Shown one piece after another: positions 41,595 through 50,808 of a stretch of 64,000 nt of DNA. Each line of letters opens with the position of its first letter. Position 1 is the stretch's first letter. A program made the position numbers and the translations under genes. Source of the DNA: Cerasicoccus sp. TK19100 (GTDB lineage Bacteria; Verrucomicrobiota; Verrucomicrobiia; Opitutales; Cerasicoccaceae); the NCBI RefSeq assembly GCF_027257155.1, contig NZ_JAPWDU010000005.1:1-64000 (forward strand). The letters are read 5' to 3'. Under the pieces are notes generated by a model, which did no database searches, was not told the DNA's origin, and worked only from the letters and a program-made list of their open reading frames with translations.

Positions 41595-42293
41595 CTACAA
41601 AGGCAATCCATCCGAGACGGAGACTTCTTCGACGTGGCCATCGAAGAACAGCGCCAGGCGGACATTTCCGTAAATGGGTGCTTCGGGGGTGCTGCTGGAC
41701 CAACTGCCAACGCGCGGGTGCTTTTGATCGACGTCCATCATGGCCCAGGTTGCGGCGGGGTCGATAATGCGTGAGGTGGTCACCGGGATCGTTTCGCTCT
41801 CGTTTTCCGTTAAATTTGGATGCACGCCCCAGGGGTTGATGATTTCATTAGTATTCGGGTTTTCGGCCTTGTCGTTCAGAATAAAGGTGCGTGGCTCGGT
41901 GACACCGGCAGCGAGCATTTCTTCCAGCGGGTAGGCAGGCGGGATCATCGACTCGACACGGGTGGGAGGCGTCGGGCTATCCGTCACATCCAGATAGGGA
42001 GACAGAAAATAGGCCAGTCGGCCGTCTTCCTCGCCGCGGTCGGGCTCATAAAAGGGGACCTGTCCCGGCCACAGCGGGCCTGGGTAGGCACCCAGGTTAT
42101 CCTGAGTATACATGCTGATGCCGGCACCGATATTACGCATGTTGTTGACGCCGTTAGACTTCTGCGCGGAGTTGCGAACGGCCCCCACGGCGGGGATCAG
42201 GATAGCGGCGAGAATACCGATGATGGCGACGACGACGAGCAGCTCCACCAAGGTAAATGCGGAGCGGTAGTGGTATTTTGGAAGCATATTCAT
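41595..42293 (-). CDS. Prepilin-type pseudopilin with DUF1559-like tail
   Basis: 232 residues. The N-terminal YHYRSAFTLVELLVVVAIIGILAAILIPAV is a class III prepilin segment cut before Phe, with Ala rather than Gly at position -1. A long loop region follows. The end has ALFFDGHVEEVSV, the H-x-G/D-G-H-V motif common to pilin-like proteins of Planctomycetes and Verrucomicrobiota. It may be a substrate-binding or secretion-system pseudopilin. Start ATG 42293 or 42287. It faces pilT tail to tail and diverges from purH. Confidence 0.85.
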   Translation of the reverse strand: MNMLPKYHYRSAFTLVELLVVVAIIGILAAILIPAVGAVRNSAQKSNGVNNMRNIGAGISMYTQDNLGAYPGPLWPGQVPFYEPDRGEEDGRLAYFLSPYLDVTDSPTPPTRVESMIPPAYPLEEMLAAGVTEPRTFILNDKAENPNTNEIINPWGVHPNLTENESETIPVTTSRIIDPAATWAMMDVDQKHPRVGSWSSSTPEAPIYGNVRLALFFDGHVEEVSVSDGLPL

Positions 42294-42393
42294 AGTGTAG
42301 TGCTTTTCCTATCACTTCGCAATCCGCGAAAGTGTGTTTATGGAGAAGGAATTTCGTTGCCTCAGGCGGGCGCCTTCCGCGAAATCTCTCCCC

Positions 42394-43944
42394 ATGCCCA
42401 AGCAAGCCCTTATTTCGGTCAGTGATAAAGCAGGCGTGGTGGATTTCGCCACGTCGCTCGTTAAGGAGCACGATTACGTGATCCTCTCCACCGGCGGCAC
42501 CGCCAAGATTCTTGCGGAGGCGGGTCTGCCCGTCACCGAGGTTGGCGACTACACCGGCTTCCCGGAGATGATGGAAGGCCGCATTAAAACACTGCACCCG
42601 AAGATCCACGGCGGGCTGCTCTGCCGCCGCGACAAGGAAGACCACCTGGCCCAGGCCAAGGAGCACAACATCGGCATGATCGATCTGGTCTGCGTGAATC
42701 TTTACCCGTTCGAGGCGACCGTGGCCAACCGCGATGCTACCTTCGAAGACGCCATTGAAAATATCGACATCGGTGGCCCGTCCATGCTCCGCAGCGCCGC
42801 CAAGAACCACGCCAGCGTGAGCGTGGTCTGCGACCCGGCTGACTACGACCGTGTGCTCGCCGCGATGAAGGAAGGCGATGAGGCCCTGACTGCGCTCCGT
42901 CGCGAGCTGGCGCTCAAGACCTTCCAGCGCACCGCCGCCTACGACGCCGCGATCAGCAATTACCTGGACAACAAGCTCGCCAGCGAAATCCCGGGCGGCA
43001 CGCTCGGCCTGCCGACGCAAATCAACGTCAACCTCAAGCGCGCGCAAACGCTCCGCTACGGCGAAAACCCGCACCAGAAGGCGGCGCTTTTTGGTCGTTT
43101 CCACGAGTGCTTCGAGCAGCTTCAGGGCAAGGAGCTTTCTTACAACAACCTGATCGACATCACCGCCGCGGCCTACCTGATCGGCGAGTTTGAGAAGCCG
43201 ACCGTGGCCATTCTCAAGCACACGAACCCATGTGGCGTCGCCTCGGACCTGAACCTCGTCACTGCGTGGGAGCAGGCTTTCGAGACTGATAAGCAAGCTC
43301 CATTTGGCGGCATTATCGTGATGAACCGCACGCTCGACGCCGACTTGGCCAAGATCATTTCCTCCATTTTCTGCGAGGTGATCATCGCGCCGGACTTCAC
43401 AGCCGAAGCCCGCGAAATCTTTGCCAAAAAGAAGAACCTGCGCCTGATGGTTTCCCGCGACTGGCTGCGCGCCGAGTCCCTGCAAGAGGTCAAGACCGTC
43501 ATTGGCGGCGTGCTCCTCCAAGACCGCGACAGCAAGAAGATCGACCCGCGCGAGTTTAAGGTCGTCACCAAGCGCCAACCCACCGAGGAAGAATGGGCCG
43601 CGCTGCTCTTCGGCTGGCGCGTGGTTAAGCACGTGAAGTCCAACGCCATTGTTTACGCCAAGCCCGAGCGCACGATTGGCGTTGGCGCGGGCCAGATGTC
43701 CCGCGTGGATTCCAGCAAGATCGCCGTTTGGAAAGCCGGCGAAGCCGGACTCGGTCTCGATGGCAGCGTGATTTGCTCGGATGCCTTTTTCCCATTCCCG
43801 GACGGCCTGATTGCCGCTGCCGACGCCGGTGCCCGCGCCGCAATCCAGCCCGGCGGCTCCGTCAAGGACGCCGATGTCATCGCCGCCGCTGACGAACGCG
43901 ACATGGCCATGGTCTTCACCGGCACCCGCCACTTCAAACACTAA
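42394..43944 (+). CDS. purH: Bifunctional AICAR formyltransferase/IMP cyclohydrolase
   Basis: 516 residues with both activities. The N-terminal cyclohydrolase has [15 protein letters not shown] and [13 protein letters not shown]. The formyltransferase has [43 protein letters not shown], and the end [26 protein letters not shown]. It catalyses the last two steps to IMP. ATG 42394 fits the conserved start. Its TAA stop lies within a perfect hairpin. Confidence 0.96.
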   Translation: MPKQALISVSDKAGVVDFATSLVKEHDYVILSTGGTAKILAEAGLPVTEVGDYTGFPEMMEGRIKTLHPKIHGGLLCRRDKEDHLAQAKEHNIGMIDLVCVNLYPFEATVANRDATFEDAIENIDIGGPSMLRSAAKNHASVSVVCDPADYDRVLAAMKEGDEALTALRRELALKTFQRTAAYDAAISNYLDNKLASEIPGGTLGLPTQINVNLKRAQTLRYGENPHQKAALFGRFHECFEQLQGKELSYNNLIDITAAAYLIGEFEKPTVAILKHTNPCGVASDLNLVTAWEQAFETDKQAPFGGIIVMNRTLDADLAKIISSIFCEVIIAPDFTAEAREIFAKKKNLRLMVSRDWLRAESLQEVKTVIGGVLLQDRDSKKIDPREFKVVTKRQPTEEEWAALLFGWRVVKHVKSNAIVYAKPERTIGVGAGQMSRVDSSKIAVWKAGEAGLGLDGSVICSDAFFPFPDGLIAAADAGARAAIQPGGSVKDADVIAAADERDMAMVFTGTRHFKH

Positions 43945-44071
43945 GGCTTCGCCTTAGGATCCCCGATGCTGCGCATCGTGATTTCGCCATTGGCGAAATG
44001 GGTGTGCGGCAGTTCGGGGGGAAGGTGTGAGCGTGGGGCTTAGGCGAAGTTGTCCAAGGCGGAAGCCTTGG
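43941..44071. repeat. Mosaic of perfect short hairpins after purH
   Basis: Four hairpins in a row: CTAAGGCTTCGCCTTAG (43941-43957), GATGCTGCGCATC (43965-43977), ATTTCGCCATTGGCGAAAT (43981-43999) and CCAAGGCGGAAGCCTTGG (44054-44071). The first contains the purH stop codon. Their loops are 3-4 bases. There is no T-run, so none is a standard terminator. This explains the 162-base gap to the trpA stop. Confidence 0.8.
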
Positions 44072-44106
44072 GTGACGGATATCTGCCTGGAGTTTTTGTT
44101 AACCGG

Positions 44107-44904
44107 CTAGGCGAGGGCACCGATCAACTCGTCTGCCTTGGCGCGGAGGGCGGATACGCCCGCCTCCGGTTGCTCGACGTTGGACGCCAGGCAGTTGACC
44201 AAGGCGCTGCCGACCACGACGCCATCGGCCACGGAGCCAATGGTCTTCACGTGCTCAGGGCGGGAGACGCCGAAGCCGACGACCAGCGGCACATCCGTTA
44301 CGGAGCGAATCTGCGCCACGGAGTCCTTTAAGTCAGCGGACAACTCGGCCCGCTCACCGGTGACGCCGGTGCGCGATACGTAGTAAAGAAAGCCTGTGGC
44401 GGCGTTTGCTATTTTCGCAATGCGCTCGCGTGGGGTGGTGGGGGCTAGGATGAAGACGGTGCCCAAGCCCTCGTCCGCGCAAACTTTTTGCCAGCTGTCG
44501 GCCTCTTCGGGCGGCAAGTCGAGCACGAGGAATCCATCGACGCCGGCTTCCTTGGCCTGGCGCGCATAGTCGGCCTCACCCGGCGCGAAGACGAGGTTGT
44601 AATAGGTATAGAGAACGACCGGCACTTCGCTGAATTTGCGAATCTCGCGGACGAGGTCCAGCACCTTGGCCTGCGTCATGCCGCCTTCCAAGGCGCGTTG
44701 CGCGGCCAGTTGGTTGGTCAAGCCGTCGGCCAGCGGATCGGAAAACGGCGCGCCGAGCTCCAAAATGTCGGCACCGGCCTCAATGAGCGCGCGGCAGGCT
44801 TCCAGCGAGGTCTCAAAGCTGGGATCGCCCGCGCAGAGGTAGGAAACGAATAGAGGGCGGCCGGTTTCGCGGCCTTTTTGGAATGCTTGGGAAATGCGAC
44901 TCAT
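44107..44904 (-). CDS. trpA: Tryptophan synthase alpha subunit
   Basis: 265 residues (E. coli 268). YLCAGDPSFETSLEACRALIEAGADILELGAPFSDPLADGLTNQ carries the catalytic Glu and the substrate loop. DLPPEEADSW and VGFGVSRPEHV are also present. It cleaves indole-3-glycerol phosphate for the beta subunit. trpB is not adjacent, so the trp genes are scattered (trpF is at 56508). The ATG at 44904 starts MSRISQAFQKG. A longer start at 44985 is unlikely. Confidence 0.95.
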   Translation of the reverse strand: MSRISQAFQKGRETGRPLFVSYLCAGDPSFETSLEACRALIEAGADILELGAPFSDPLADGLTNQLAAQRALEGGMTQAKVLDLVREIRKFSEVPVVLYTYYNLVFAPGEADYARQAKEAGVDGFLVLDLPPEEADSWQKVCADEGLGTVFILAPTTPRERIAKIANAATGFLYYVSRTGVTGERAELSADLKDSVAQIRSVTDVPLVVGFGVSRPEHVKTIGSVADGVVVGSALVNCLASNVEQPEAGVSALRAKADELIGALA

Positions 44905-45039
44905 GGTGGGAATTTCTCGCTCTAGGACATGTCTGGCACTGCGGGGTGACAATTGTTTTCTGCTTATGGGTGAAATTTTTGCCATCCATGGGATACTTTT
45001 ACAGATATCGCCTTGCGCCGCGCCCGCTGCGTTGCCTAG

Positions 45040-46632
45040 ATGAACTCCGTCATGTCCTGGGATCGTTTTAAAGAAAACTACTTATTTATCGAACAGCTCG
45101 ACTTCGCGCTCGACATCAGCCGCATGAATTTTGCGGACGATTACTTCGAGACGATGAAGCCGAAGATCGACAAGGCTATCGCTGCGATGGAAGAACTCGA
45201 GGGTGGCGCTATCGCCAACCCCGATGAAAACCGCATGGTCGGCCACTATTGGCTGCGCGACGCGAGCCTGGCACCCACGCCGGAGTTGCAAAAGGAAATT
45301 GCCGATACCGAACAGTCGATTAAGGACTTCGCCAAGAAGGTCCTCGGCGGTGAGATCCAGGGCTCGGCGGGTAAGTTTGAAAACCTCCTGTGCATTGGCA
45401 TTGGCGGCTCGGCCCTCGGCCCGGAGTTCGTCAACCAGGCGCTCGGCAATCCCGCCAGCGACCCGATGCACGTCTTCTTCTTTGATAACACGGACCCGAA
45501 CGGCATCGACAAGGTGCTGGCGCAGCTCGATGGCAAGCTCGGCAAGACGCTGGCCGTCGTCACCTCCAAGAGCGGTGGCACGCCCGAGACGCGCAATGGC
45601 ATGGTCGAGGCGGAAAACGCCTGGGCCAAGGCTGGCCTGAAGTTCGGTCAACACGCCGTGGCGATTACCGGCGTTGGCTCCAAGCTGGACAAGCATGCCG
45701 TGGAAAACGGCTGGCTGACGCGCTTCCCAATGTGGGACTGGGTGGGTGGCCGCACGTCTGAGCTCGCAGCCGTGGGTCTCGTCCCCGCTGCGCTGTCGGG
45801 CTACGACATCGACGCCATGCTCCTCGGTGCGAAGGAGATGGACGCCGTTACCCGCGTGAAGGACTTTAAGCGCAATCCGGCTGCGCTGCTGGCGCTCATG
45901 TGGTACTATGCGACCGATGGCGCGGGCAAAAAGGACATGGTGATCCTGCCTTACAAGGATCGCCTGGAGCTTTTCTCCCGCTACTTGCAGCAGCTCGTCA
46001 TGGAGTCGCTCGGCAAGGAGCTCGACCTTGACGGAAACACCGTTCACCAGGGCATCGCCGTTTACGGTAACAAGGGCTCGACCGACCAGCACGCCTACGT
46101 GCAGCAGCTGCGCGACGGCGTCTTGAATTTCTTTGCGACCTTTATCGAGGTCCACACCGACCGCGCCGGCGAGTCTCCCAAGGTGGAGGCCGACTTTACC
46201 GCGGGCGACTTCCTGCAGGGCTTCTTCCTGGGCACGCGCGACGCGCTGGATGAGAAGGGCCGCGAGTCGATCACCATCACCGTCAAGGACGTCACCCCGC
46301 ACACGGTCGGCATGCTGATCGCCCTTTACGAGCGTGCCGTGGGTCTCTACGGATCACTCGTTAACATCAATGCCTACCACCAGCCAGGCGTAGAAGCCGG
46401 TAAAAAGGCCGCCGCGATCACGCTGGAGCTCCGCCAGAAGATCGTCGACACGCTTACGGCCAAGGCCGGAGAAGCCTTTACCGCAGAACAACTTGCTGCG
46501 GAATTAGGTCTTGAATCGAAAACCGAACTCATTTTTAAATTGCTAGATCATATGGCGGCCAACCAGAATCGCCCCTTACGCAAGCTGGTTGGTGAGCCTT
46601 TCTACGAATCTAAATACCTGATTGAGCAGTAA
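45040..46632 (+). CDS. pgi: Glucose-6-phosphate isomerase
   Basis: 530 residues. [54 protein letters not shown] and [18 protein letters not shown] (the PGI signature) all match the SIS-fold isomerase. Glycolysis enzyme of the cytoplasm. Starts: ATG 45040, or 45052 ([10 protein letters not shown]), which fits the family core better and would shorten the protein by four residues. Confidence 0.95.
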   Translation: MNSVMSWDRFKENYLFIEQLDFALDISRMNFADDYFETMKPKIDKAIAAMEELEGGAIANPDENRMVGHYWLRDASLAPTPELQKEIADTEQSIKDFAKKVLGGEIQGSAGKFENLLCIGIGGSALGPEFVNQALGNPASDPMHVFFFDNTDPNGIDKVLAQLDGKLGKTLAVVTSKSGGTPETRNGMVEAENAWAKAGLKFGQHAVAITGVGSKLDKHAVENGWLTRFPMWDWVGGRTSELAAVGLVPAALSGYDIDAMLLGAKEMDAVTRVKDFKRNPAALLALMWYYATDGAGKKDMVILPYKDRLELFSRYLQQLVMESLGKELDLDGNTVHQGIAVYGNKGSTDQHAYVQQLRDGVLNFFATFIEVHTDRAGESPKVEADFTAGDFLQGFFLGTRDALDEKGRESITITVKDVTPHTVGMLIALYERAVGLYGSLVNINAYHQPGVEAGKKAAAITLELRQKIVDTLTAKAGEAFTAEQLAAELGLESKTELIFKLLDHMAANQNRPLRKLVGEPFYESKYLIEQ

Positions 46633-46679
46633 GCTCTAAGAACCATCCCCGAAACAGACAATATCTCCTATTTGACATT

Positions 46680-47486
46680 ATGAAAGGTCTCTCCATAGCG
46701 CTTCGCATTATCGCGATCCTCGGCGCCGCTGCCGCCGCATTCTTCTGGTATTCCACTAATGGTAAGGTGAAGGCCGCCAACGAGGAAATCGCCGCCATTG
46801 AACAGCAGAAGAAGGCCGCTGAATCTCAGATTCAGGACCTCGAGGCCGAGAAGATGAAGTTTCAAGGCATGGCCAATGACCTTGACCAAAAGCTCGCCGA
46901 CGCCAATTCCAAGATCAACTTCTCGTCCAACGAGCTGAACAAGCTTCGCCGCGACATCAATCGCCAGAAGGATGATTATCAGGATCTCGAAAAGCGTTAC
47001 TCCACCCTCGACACCGCTCACGAGCAGTTGAAGGTCGAAATCTCCAATGTGCAAAAGCCGGACACCGCTTCGGTTGATCCCGCGATTATTAAGGATCTCG
47101 AAACGCAAATCGAAACCCTGCAGTCTCAGGTTGGCGACTACAAGGACAAGATCGACGCCCTCAATTACCAGATTAAGAACACCGCCAGCGCAATCCCCTC
47201 GGGTGATGGCTCTCCGGTGACGCTCGCTGGCGGCCCGGTTGGTCCCGTTAAGGAGCAGGATGCTTCCATCCTCCGCACCGATATGGACCGCGGTATCCTG
47301 ATCATCAGCCGTGGCCAGGTCGACGGCATGCAGAAGGAAATGCAGTTCGATGTTGCCAAGGGCTTTGGCAAGAAGGTCCGCGTCAAGGTGGGCACCGTTG
47401 CACCGACTTACAGTGTCGCTTACGTGCTCCCCGGCCAGGACCCCAGCCACCTGCAAGAAGGCGATCCCGTCAATATTACTCAATAG
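46680..47486 (+). CDS. Membrane-anchored coiled-coil protein
   Basis: 268 residues: one N-terminal membrane helix (LSIALRIIAILGAAAAAFFWYS), then a long coiled coil (about 28-150, Ala, Glu, Lys and Gln-rich heptads), and a globular C-terminus with strands (GILIISRGQVDGMQKEMQFDV and later VRVKVGTVAPTYSVAYVLP). The C-terminal part resembles a small beta-barrel seen in cell-envelope scaffold proteins, but no family is recognised. It is followed closely by a small lipoprotein. Confidence 0.65.
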   Translation: MKGLSIALRIIAILGAAAAAFFWYSTNGKVKAANEEIAAIEQQKKAAESQIQDLEAEKMKFQGMANDLDQKLADANSKINFSSNELNKLRRDINRQKDDYQDLEKRYSTLDTAHEQLKVEISNVQKPDTASVDPAIIKDLETQIETLQSQVGDYKDKIDALNYQIKNTASAIPSGDGSPVTLAGGPVGPVKEQDASILRTDMDRGILIISRGQVDGMQKEMQFDVAKGFGKKVRVKVGTVAPTYSVAYVLPGQDPSHLQEGDPVNITQ

Positions 47487-47526
47487 GACTTGTCGGCGGT
47501 CAGAAGTTGGCTACCGTAATCCCTCG

Positions 47527-47724
47527 ATGAGAGAACAATTGAAACAGCATTCGCGGCTCTGGCTAGCTGCGGCATTCGTAGCGCTCGGCGGTTTATTCCT
47601 GTCCGGTTGTGAATCCGCAGATCCTGAGCAAAGCAACCTGCCTTGGGCGCGCCCGGCTACTTGGGAAGGCGGCGCGCCTGGTATGGGCGGCGGCGGCTTC
47701 AACGCTGGTCGCGACTCCTACTAA
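47527..47724 (+). CDS. Small lipoprotein
   Basis: 65 residues. Signal LWLAAAFVALGGLFLSGCES with lipobox LSGC. The mature part is only about 37 residues, mostly Gly, Pro and Ala, ending GGGGFNAGRDSY. It lies between the coiled-coil protein and rsmI. The presence of a lipobox and the spacing make it credible, but its role is unknown. Confidence 0.6.
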   Translation: MREQLKQHSRLWLAAAFVALGGLFLSGCESADPEQSNLPWARPATWEGGAPGMGGGGFNAGRDSY

Positions 47725-47754
47725 TCCGAGCCCAGCCCTTTGCGGCGGCAGTCC

Positions 47755-48465
47755 ATGGATGATTCCTCCGCAGAGCAACTGGAGCCGGGGCTCTATGTCG
47801 TCTCCACGCCAATTGGCAACCTTGGCGACCTGTCTGCGCGCGCGATTCGTGTGCTCCGGCTAGCTGCGTTGATTGCCTGCGAAGATACGCGTACGACCGG
47901 TCGACTGCTTGCGCACATTGAGTCACAGCAGCCCACGGTTTCCTACCACGAGCACAACGAGCTGGCCCGCGCCACCGAACTGGCGGACAAAATCGAAGCC
48001 GGGCAGGCCATCGCCCTGGTCTCCGATGCGGGCACACCCACGCTCAGCGATCCCGGCTTTCGTGTCGTACGTGAGTGCAAACGCCGCGGCCTTCCGGTGA
48101 TTCCTGTTCCGGGTGCATCGGCGCTGTTGGCCTCATTGGCCGCCAGCGGGGTGCCGACTGACGCATTTTTCTACGCGGGCTTTTTGCCGCCAAAGTCCGC
48201 GGCCCGCCGCACCTTTTTGGAGCGTCACAAGGACTTTCCCCACACGATTATCCTGTATGAGTCGTGCCACCGTATTGAAAAATTCATTGCGGAGATGGCG
48301 GACGTCCTCGGGCCGGAGCGCGTAGTCTGTCTCGCACGCGAACTCACTAAAAAATACGAAACGATTCGCACCGCACCGCTCAAAGAACTTGCGGCAGGTG
48401 GAAATTCGATTAAGGTCAAAGGTGAGTTCGTCGTACTAATTGCAACCGAAGGTTTTACATTATGA
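47755..48465 (+). CDS. rsmI: 16S rRNA (cytidine1402-2'-O)-methyltransferase
   Basis: 236 residues of tetrapyrrole-methylase fold. YVVSTPIGNLGDLSARAIRVL, IACEDTRTTGRLLAH, LVSDAGTPTLSDPG and VIPVPGASALLASLAASG are the RsmI core. E. coli RsmI is 286 residues, and the shorter C-terminus here lacks the usual extra domain. It works on the same nucleotide as RsmH. ATG 47755 replaces an upstream TTG. Its stop overlaps ppx (ATGA). Confidence 0.93.
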   Translation: MDDSSAEQLEPGLYVVSTPIGNLGDLSARAIRVLRLAALIACEDTRTTGRLLAHIESQQPTVSYHEHNELARATELADKIEAGQAIALVSDAGTPTLSDPGFRVVRECKRRGLPVIPVPGASALLASLAASGVPTDAFFYAGFLPPKSAARRTFLERHKDFPHTIILYESCHRIEKFIAEMADVLGPERVVCLARELTKKYETIRTAPLKELAAGGNSIKVKGEFVVLIATEGFTL

Positions 48466-49499
48466 GATTGGGAGTCATCGATATCGGCAGCAATTCCATC
48501 AAGCTTTTGGTGGCGGAAACCGGATCATCACTCGCCATTCACTATGAGACCACCTGGGAGACGCGCATTGGCACGGTCATGGGCATGGATCACCCGGTGC
48601 TCACGCGCAAGTCGATCGAGAACGCCTGCGCCGCCGTCAAATCCCTCATCGAAGAAGCTTCCGGGTATGACGTGGAAAAATTCTTTATCGCCGCGACGTC
48701 CGCGGTGCGCGATGCCTCAAACCGTGACGACTTCATTGAGGCCATTCGCGAGGCCACCGGCCAAAAACTCAAGGTACTGACCGGAGATGAGGAGGCAGCC
48801 TACATTGCCTGGGGCATTTCGACGGACTCCGTGCTCGCGCAGTATCAGGAATTTTGCCTCGCCGACTTGGGCGGTGGCAGCCTGGAGCTGATCCACGTGC
48901 GCAACCGAGACATTGTGTCCAAGGTTAGCCTGCCTCTTGGCGCGATTCGCCTCTCGCAGCAGCTTCTCGACGACATGAATCAGCCGATGAAGTCCGTGGA
49001 AATGCGAAAGATCATCCGCCGCGTGCGTAAGACGATCGACGAATCCGGGTTTCAGTTTCCTAAAGACGTCAGCATCCTGGCTGGCACCGGTGGCGCGCTG
49101 ACCGTTGCTCGGGCGATCCGGGCGTCCTGGCTTGGCCAGACCGAGCAGGAGGCGGGTAACTCGCTCAGCTTGGCATATTTGCGTTTTCTGTATATTGAAC
49201 TCGCGGCGATGAAGCTGGAGGAGCGCACGAAAATTCCGCCTTTACCGGCGGAGCGGGCGGACATCATGCCCGCAGCATTGCTGATCCTGCTCACGGTCGC
49301 TGAGATGGCGGGTGCCGGTTCCTACATTTTCTCGTCGCACAATTTGCGCTACGGCATTGCGGCGAAATACTTCTCCAACGAGGAAGGGACGCCCCAGTTC
49401 CTTGCCCACGCGGCACAAGCCGGGCTGAGTCCGGAGCGCCGGATCGAGAAGCACCAAGATCTCAATGCGGCCAACCGGAGTGCGCCAGGTGCCAACTAG
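48462..49499 (+). CDS. ppx: Exopolyphosphatase/pppGpp phosphohydrolase (Ppx/GppA)
   Basis: 345 residues of the ASKHA fold. LGVIDIGSNSIKLLVAE, ATSAVRDASNRDDF, GDEEAAYIAWG and LADLGGGSLELIHV are the Ppx/GppA signatures. It lacks the extra C-terminal HD-like part of long PPX, so it is similar to short PPX1/GppA-type enzymes. Polyphosphate and pppGpp preference cannot be told apart by reading. Overlaps rsmI by four bases. Confidence 0.88.
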   Translation: MRLGVIDIGSNSIKLLVAETGSSLAIHYETTWETRIGTVMGMDHPVLTRKSIENACAAVKSLIEEASGYDVEKFFIAATSAVRDASNRDDFIEAIREATGQKLKVLTGDEEAAYIAWGISTDSVLAQYQEFCLADLGGGSLELIHVRNRDIVSKVSLPLGAIRLSQQLLDDMNQPMKSVEMRKIIRRVRKTIDESGFQFPKDVSILAGTGGALTVARAIRASWLGQTEQEAGNSLSLAYLRFLYIELAAMKLEERTKIPPLPAERADIMPAALLILLTVAEMAGAGSYIFSSHNLRYGIAAKYFSNEEGTPQFLAHAAQAGLSPERRIEKHQDLNAANRSAPGAN

Positions 49500-49529
49500 A
49501 GCGCTTCTGCAGGATTGATGGGATATTTT

Positions 49530-49546
49530 CGCAAATGATATTTGCG
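49530..49546. promoter_or_regulatory. Perfect 17-bp palindrome upstream of the DUF4380-like gene
   Basis: CGCAAATGATATTTGCG, stems of seven bases around a GAT centre, 78 bases before the ATG at 49625 and 30 after the ppx stop. There is no T-run. The size and position fit a dimeric-repressor operator. Binding protein unknown. Confidence 0.35.
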
Positions 49547-49624
49547 CCGATTCGATCCGCGTCTATCTTCCCCGGATCGTTGGTCCGCATCTTAGGCGGG
49601 CTCACTACGCTAATATTTTGATCT

Positions 49625-50545
49625 ATGCCTACCACCTCAGAAATTTATGGCTGGAATTGTGTAATGCTTAGCTCCGGCGGCGCGACACTCGCCATCCCGA
49701 CTGAAATCGGCCCCCGTATCGTCTCCTGCACGATCGACAACGGCGCGAACCTTTTCCACAGCGTCAAGGAGGAGCGTGGCGGCAGCGGCGAAAAAGAATG
49801 GCTCCTGCGCGGTGGCCACCGCCTCTGGCATTCGCCGGAAATCAAGCCCCGCACTTACGACCCCGACAACGCCACTATCAATATTGCCGAGATCGACGAA
49901 GGCCGCGAGTTGTTGCTTGAAGCGCCGACGCCAGACCCGTCCGGCATCCAAAAAACCATCCAAATTGCCGCCCTCGGCGCGGAAACGTTCAAGCTAACGC
50001 ACCGCATCCGCAACACCCTGCAATGGCCCGTCCAATGCGCGCCCTGGGCAATGACTGTCATGGAGCGCGGCGGCTACTCCACCATCCCACTGTTGCCGAA
50101 GGGAAGCCACGAGACGGACCTGCTGCCCAACTACCACATGGTGCCGTGGACCTACACCGACTTTTCGCGCCCCGAGTGGGAATTTCACCCGGACTTTATC
50201 GGCATCGACACCACCAAGGCGCAGGTCCCGCAGAAGCTAGGCCTGAGCAATTATCCCGGTTGGGCGGCCTACTGGCAGGAGGCGGGCACCTTTGTGAAGG
50301 CGGCGACGTTTGACCCGCGCAAGACCTACCCGGATTTTGGCTGTGTTTATGAGACCTTCTGCAATGATTTCATGATCGAGCTGGAAACGCTTGGGCCGTT
50401 GGTCACGATCCAGCCCGGTGCCAGCGTTGACCACGTCGAGTATTGGGGCGTCTTCGCCGGCCTGCCCAAGCCCGAAACCGACGAAATCTACCGCGACGAG
50501 TTTCGCCCGGTCATCGAAGGCTGGCGCGCGGATTTGATCAGCTAG
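49625..50545 (+). CDS. DUF4380-like beta-sandwich protein
   Basis: 306 residues. Segments RGGHRLWHSPEIKPRTYDPD, LTHRIRNTLQWPVQCAPWAMTVM and WEFHPDFIGID fit the pattern of DUF4380 proteins, which have an aldose-epimerase-like galactose-mutarotase fold. There is no signal peptide. A sugar-related ligand is plausible but unproven. It is followed by a word-repeat element and a 31-nt leader before fmt. Confidence 0.65.
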   Translation: MPTTSEIYGWNCVMLSSGGATLAIPTEIGPRIVSCTIDNGANLFHSVKEERGGSGEKEWLLRGGHRLWHSPEIKPRTYDPDNATINIAEIDEGRELLLEAPTPDPSGIQKTIQIAALGAETFKLTHRIRNTLQWPVQCAPWAMTVMERGGYSTIPLLPKGSHETDLLPNYHMVPWTYTDFSRPEWEFHPDFIGIDTTKAQVPQKLGLSNYPGWAAYWQEAGTFVKAATFDPRKTYPDFGCVYETFCNDFMIELETLGPLVTIQPGASVDHVEYWGVFAGLPKPETDEIYRDEFRPVIEGWRADLIS

Positions 50546-50617
50546 GCGGATTAAATTTTTGAGCAGCAGGTAAGAAAGGGAACGAAGCCAGACGGGCGTG
50601 TTCGCTTTTTTAACAGC

Positions 50618-50676
50618 AAGATCGGGAAGAACGGGAAGCGAACTCGTAGGATCTTTCCGGTCTTCCCGGTCTTCCT
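50618..50676. repeat. Word-repeat inverted element before fmt
   Basis: Left arm AAGATCGGGAAGAACGGGAAG (50618-50638). The right arm, ATCTTTCCGGTCTTCCCGG and TCTTCCT (50651-50676), is the inverse, with the word GGGAAGACC in two phases. It sits in the 263-base gap between the DUF4380-like gene and fmt. It has no T-run. Confidence 0.6.
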
Positions 50677-50771
50677 GTTTATACCTACGTTGGAATTGAT
50701 ATTATTCTTACACGTGGTTTCGCTATCTCAGCAACCTTCTGTTAAATAGTCCTATCCTCCGCTGCATTCGG

Positions 50772-50802
50772 CCTTTTTCCTTTAATCTTTTTCCTTTAAT
50801 CT
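50772..50802 (+). repeat. 31-nt pyrimidine-rich leader, copy 1
   Basis: CC followed by two tandem units of TTTTTCCTTTAATC (14 bases each) and a final T, ending six bases before the fmt ATG. An identical 31-nt tract lies at 61281-61311 before rnhC. It is not a Shine-Dalgarno site on this strand. Confidence 0.85.
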
Positions 50803-50808
50803 CCCTTC

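Noticed and set aside
42154-43941. A minus-strand frame of about 595 codons opposite purH
   Set aside because: It is an antisense shadow. It overlaps purH completely and the start of the pilin-like gene, and its composition is not protein-like.
43941-44071. Terminators after purH
   Set aside because: The stems are good but no T-run follows any of them on either strand.
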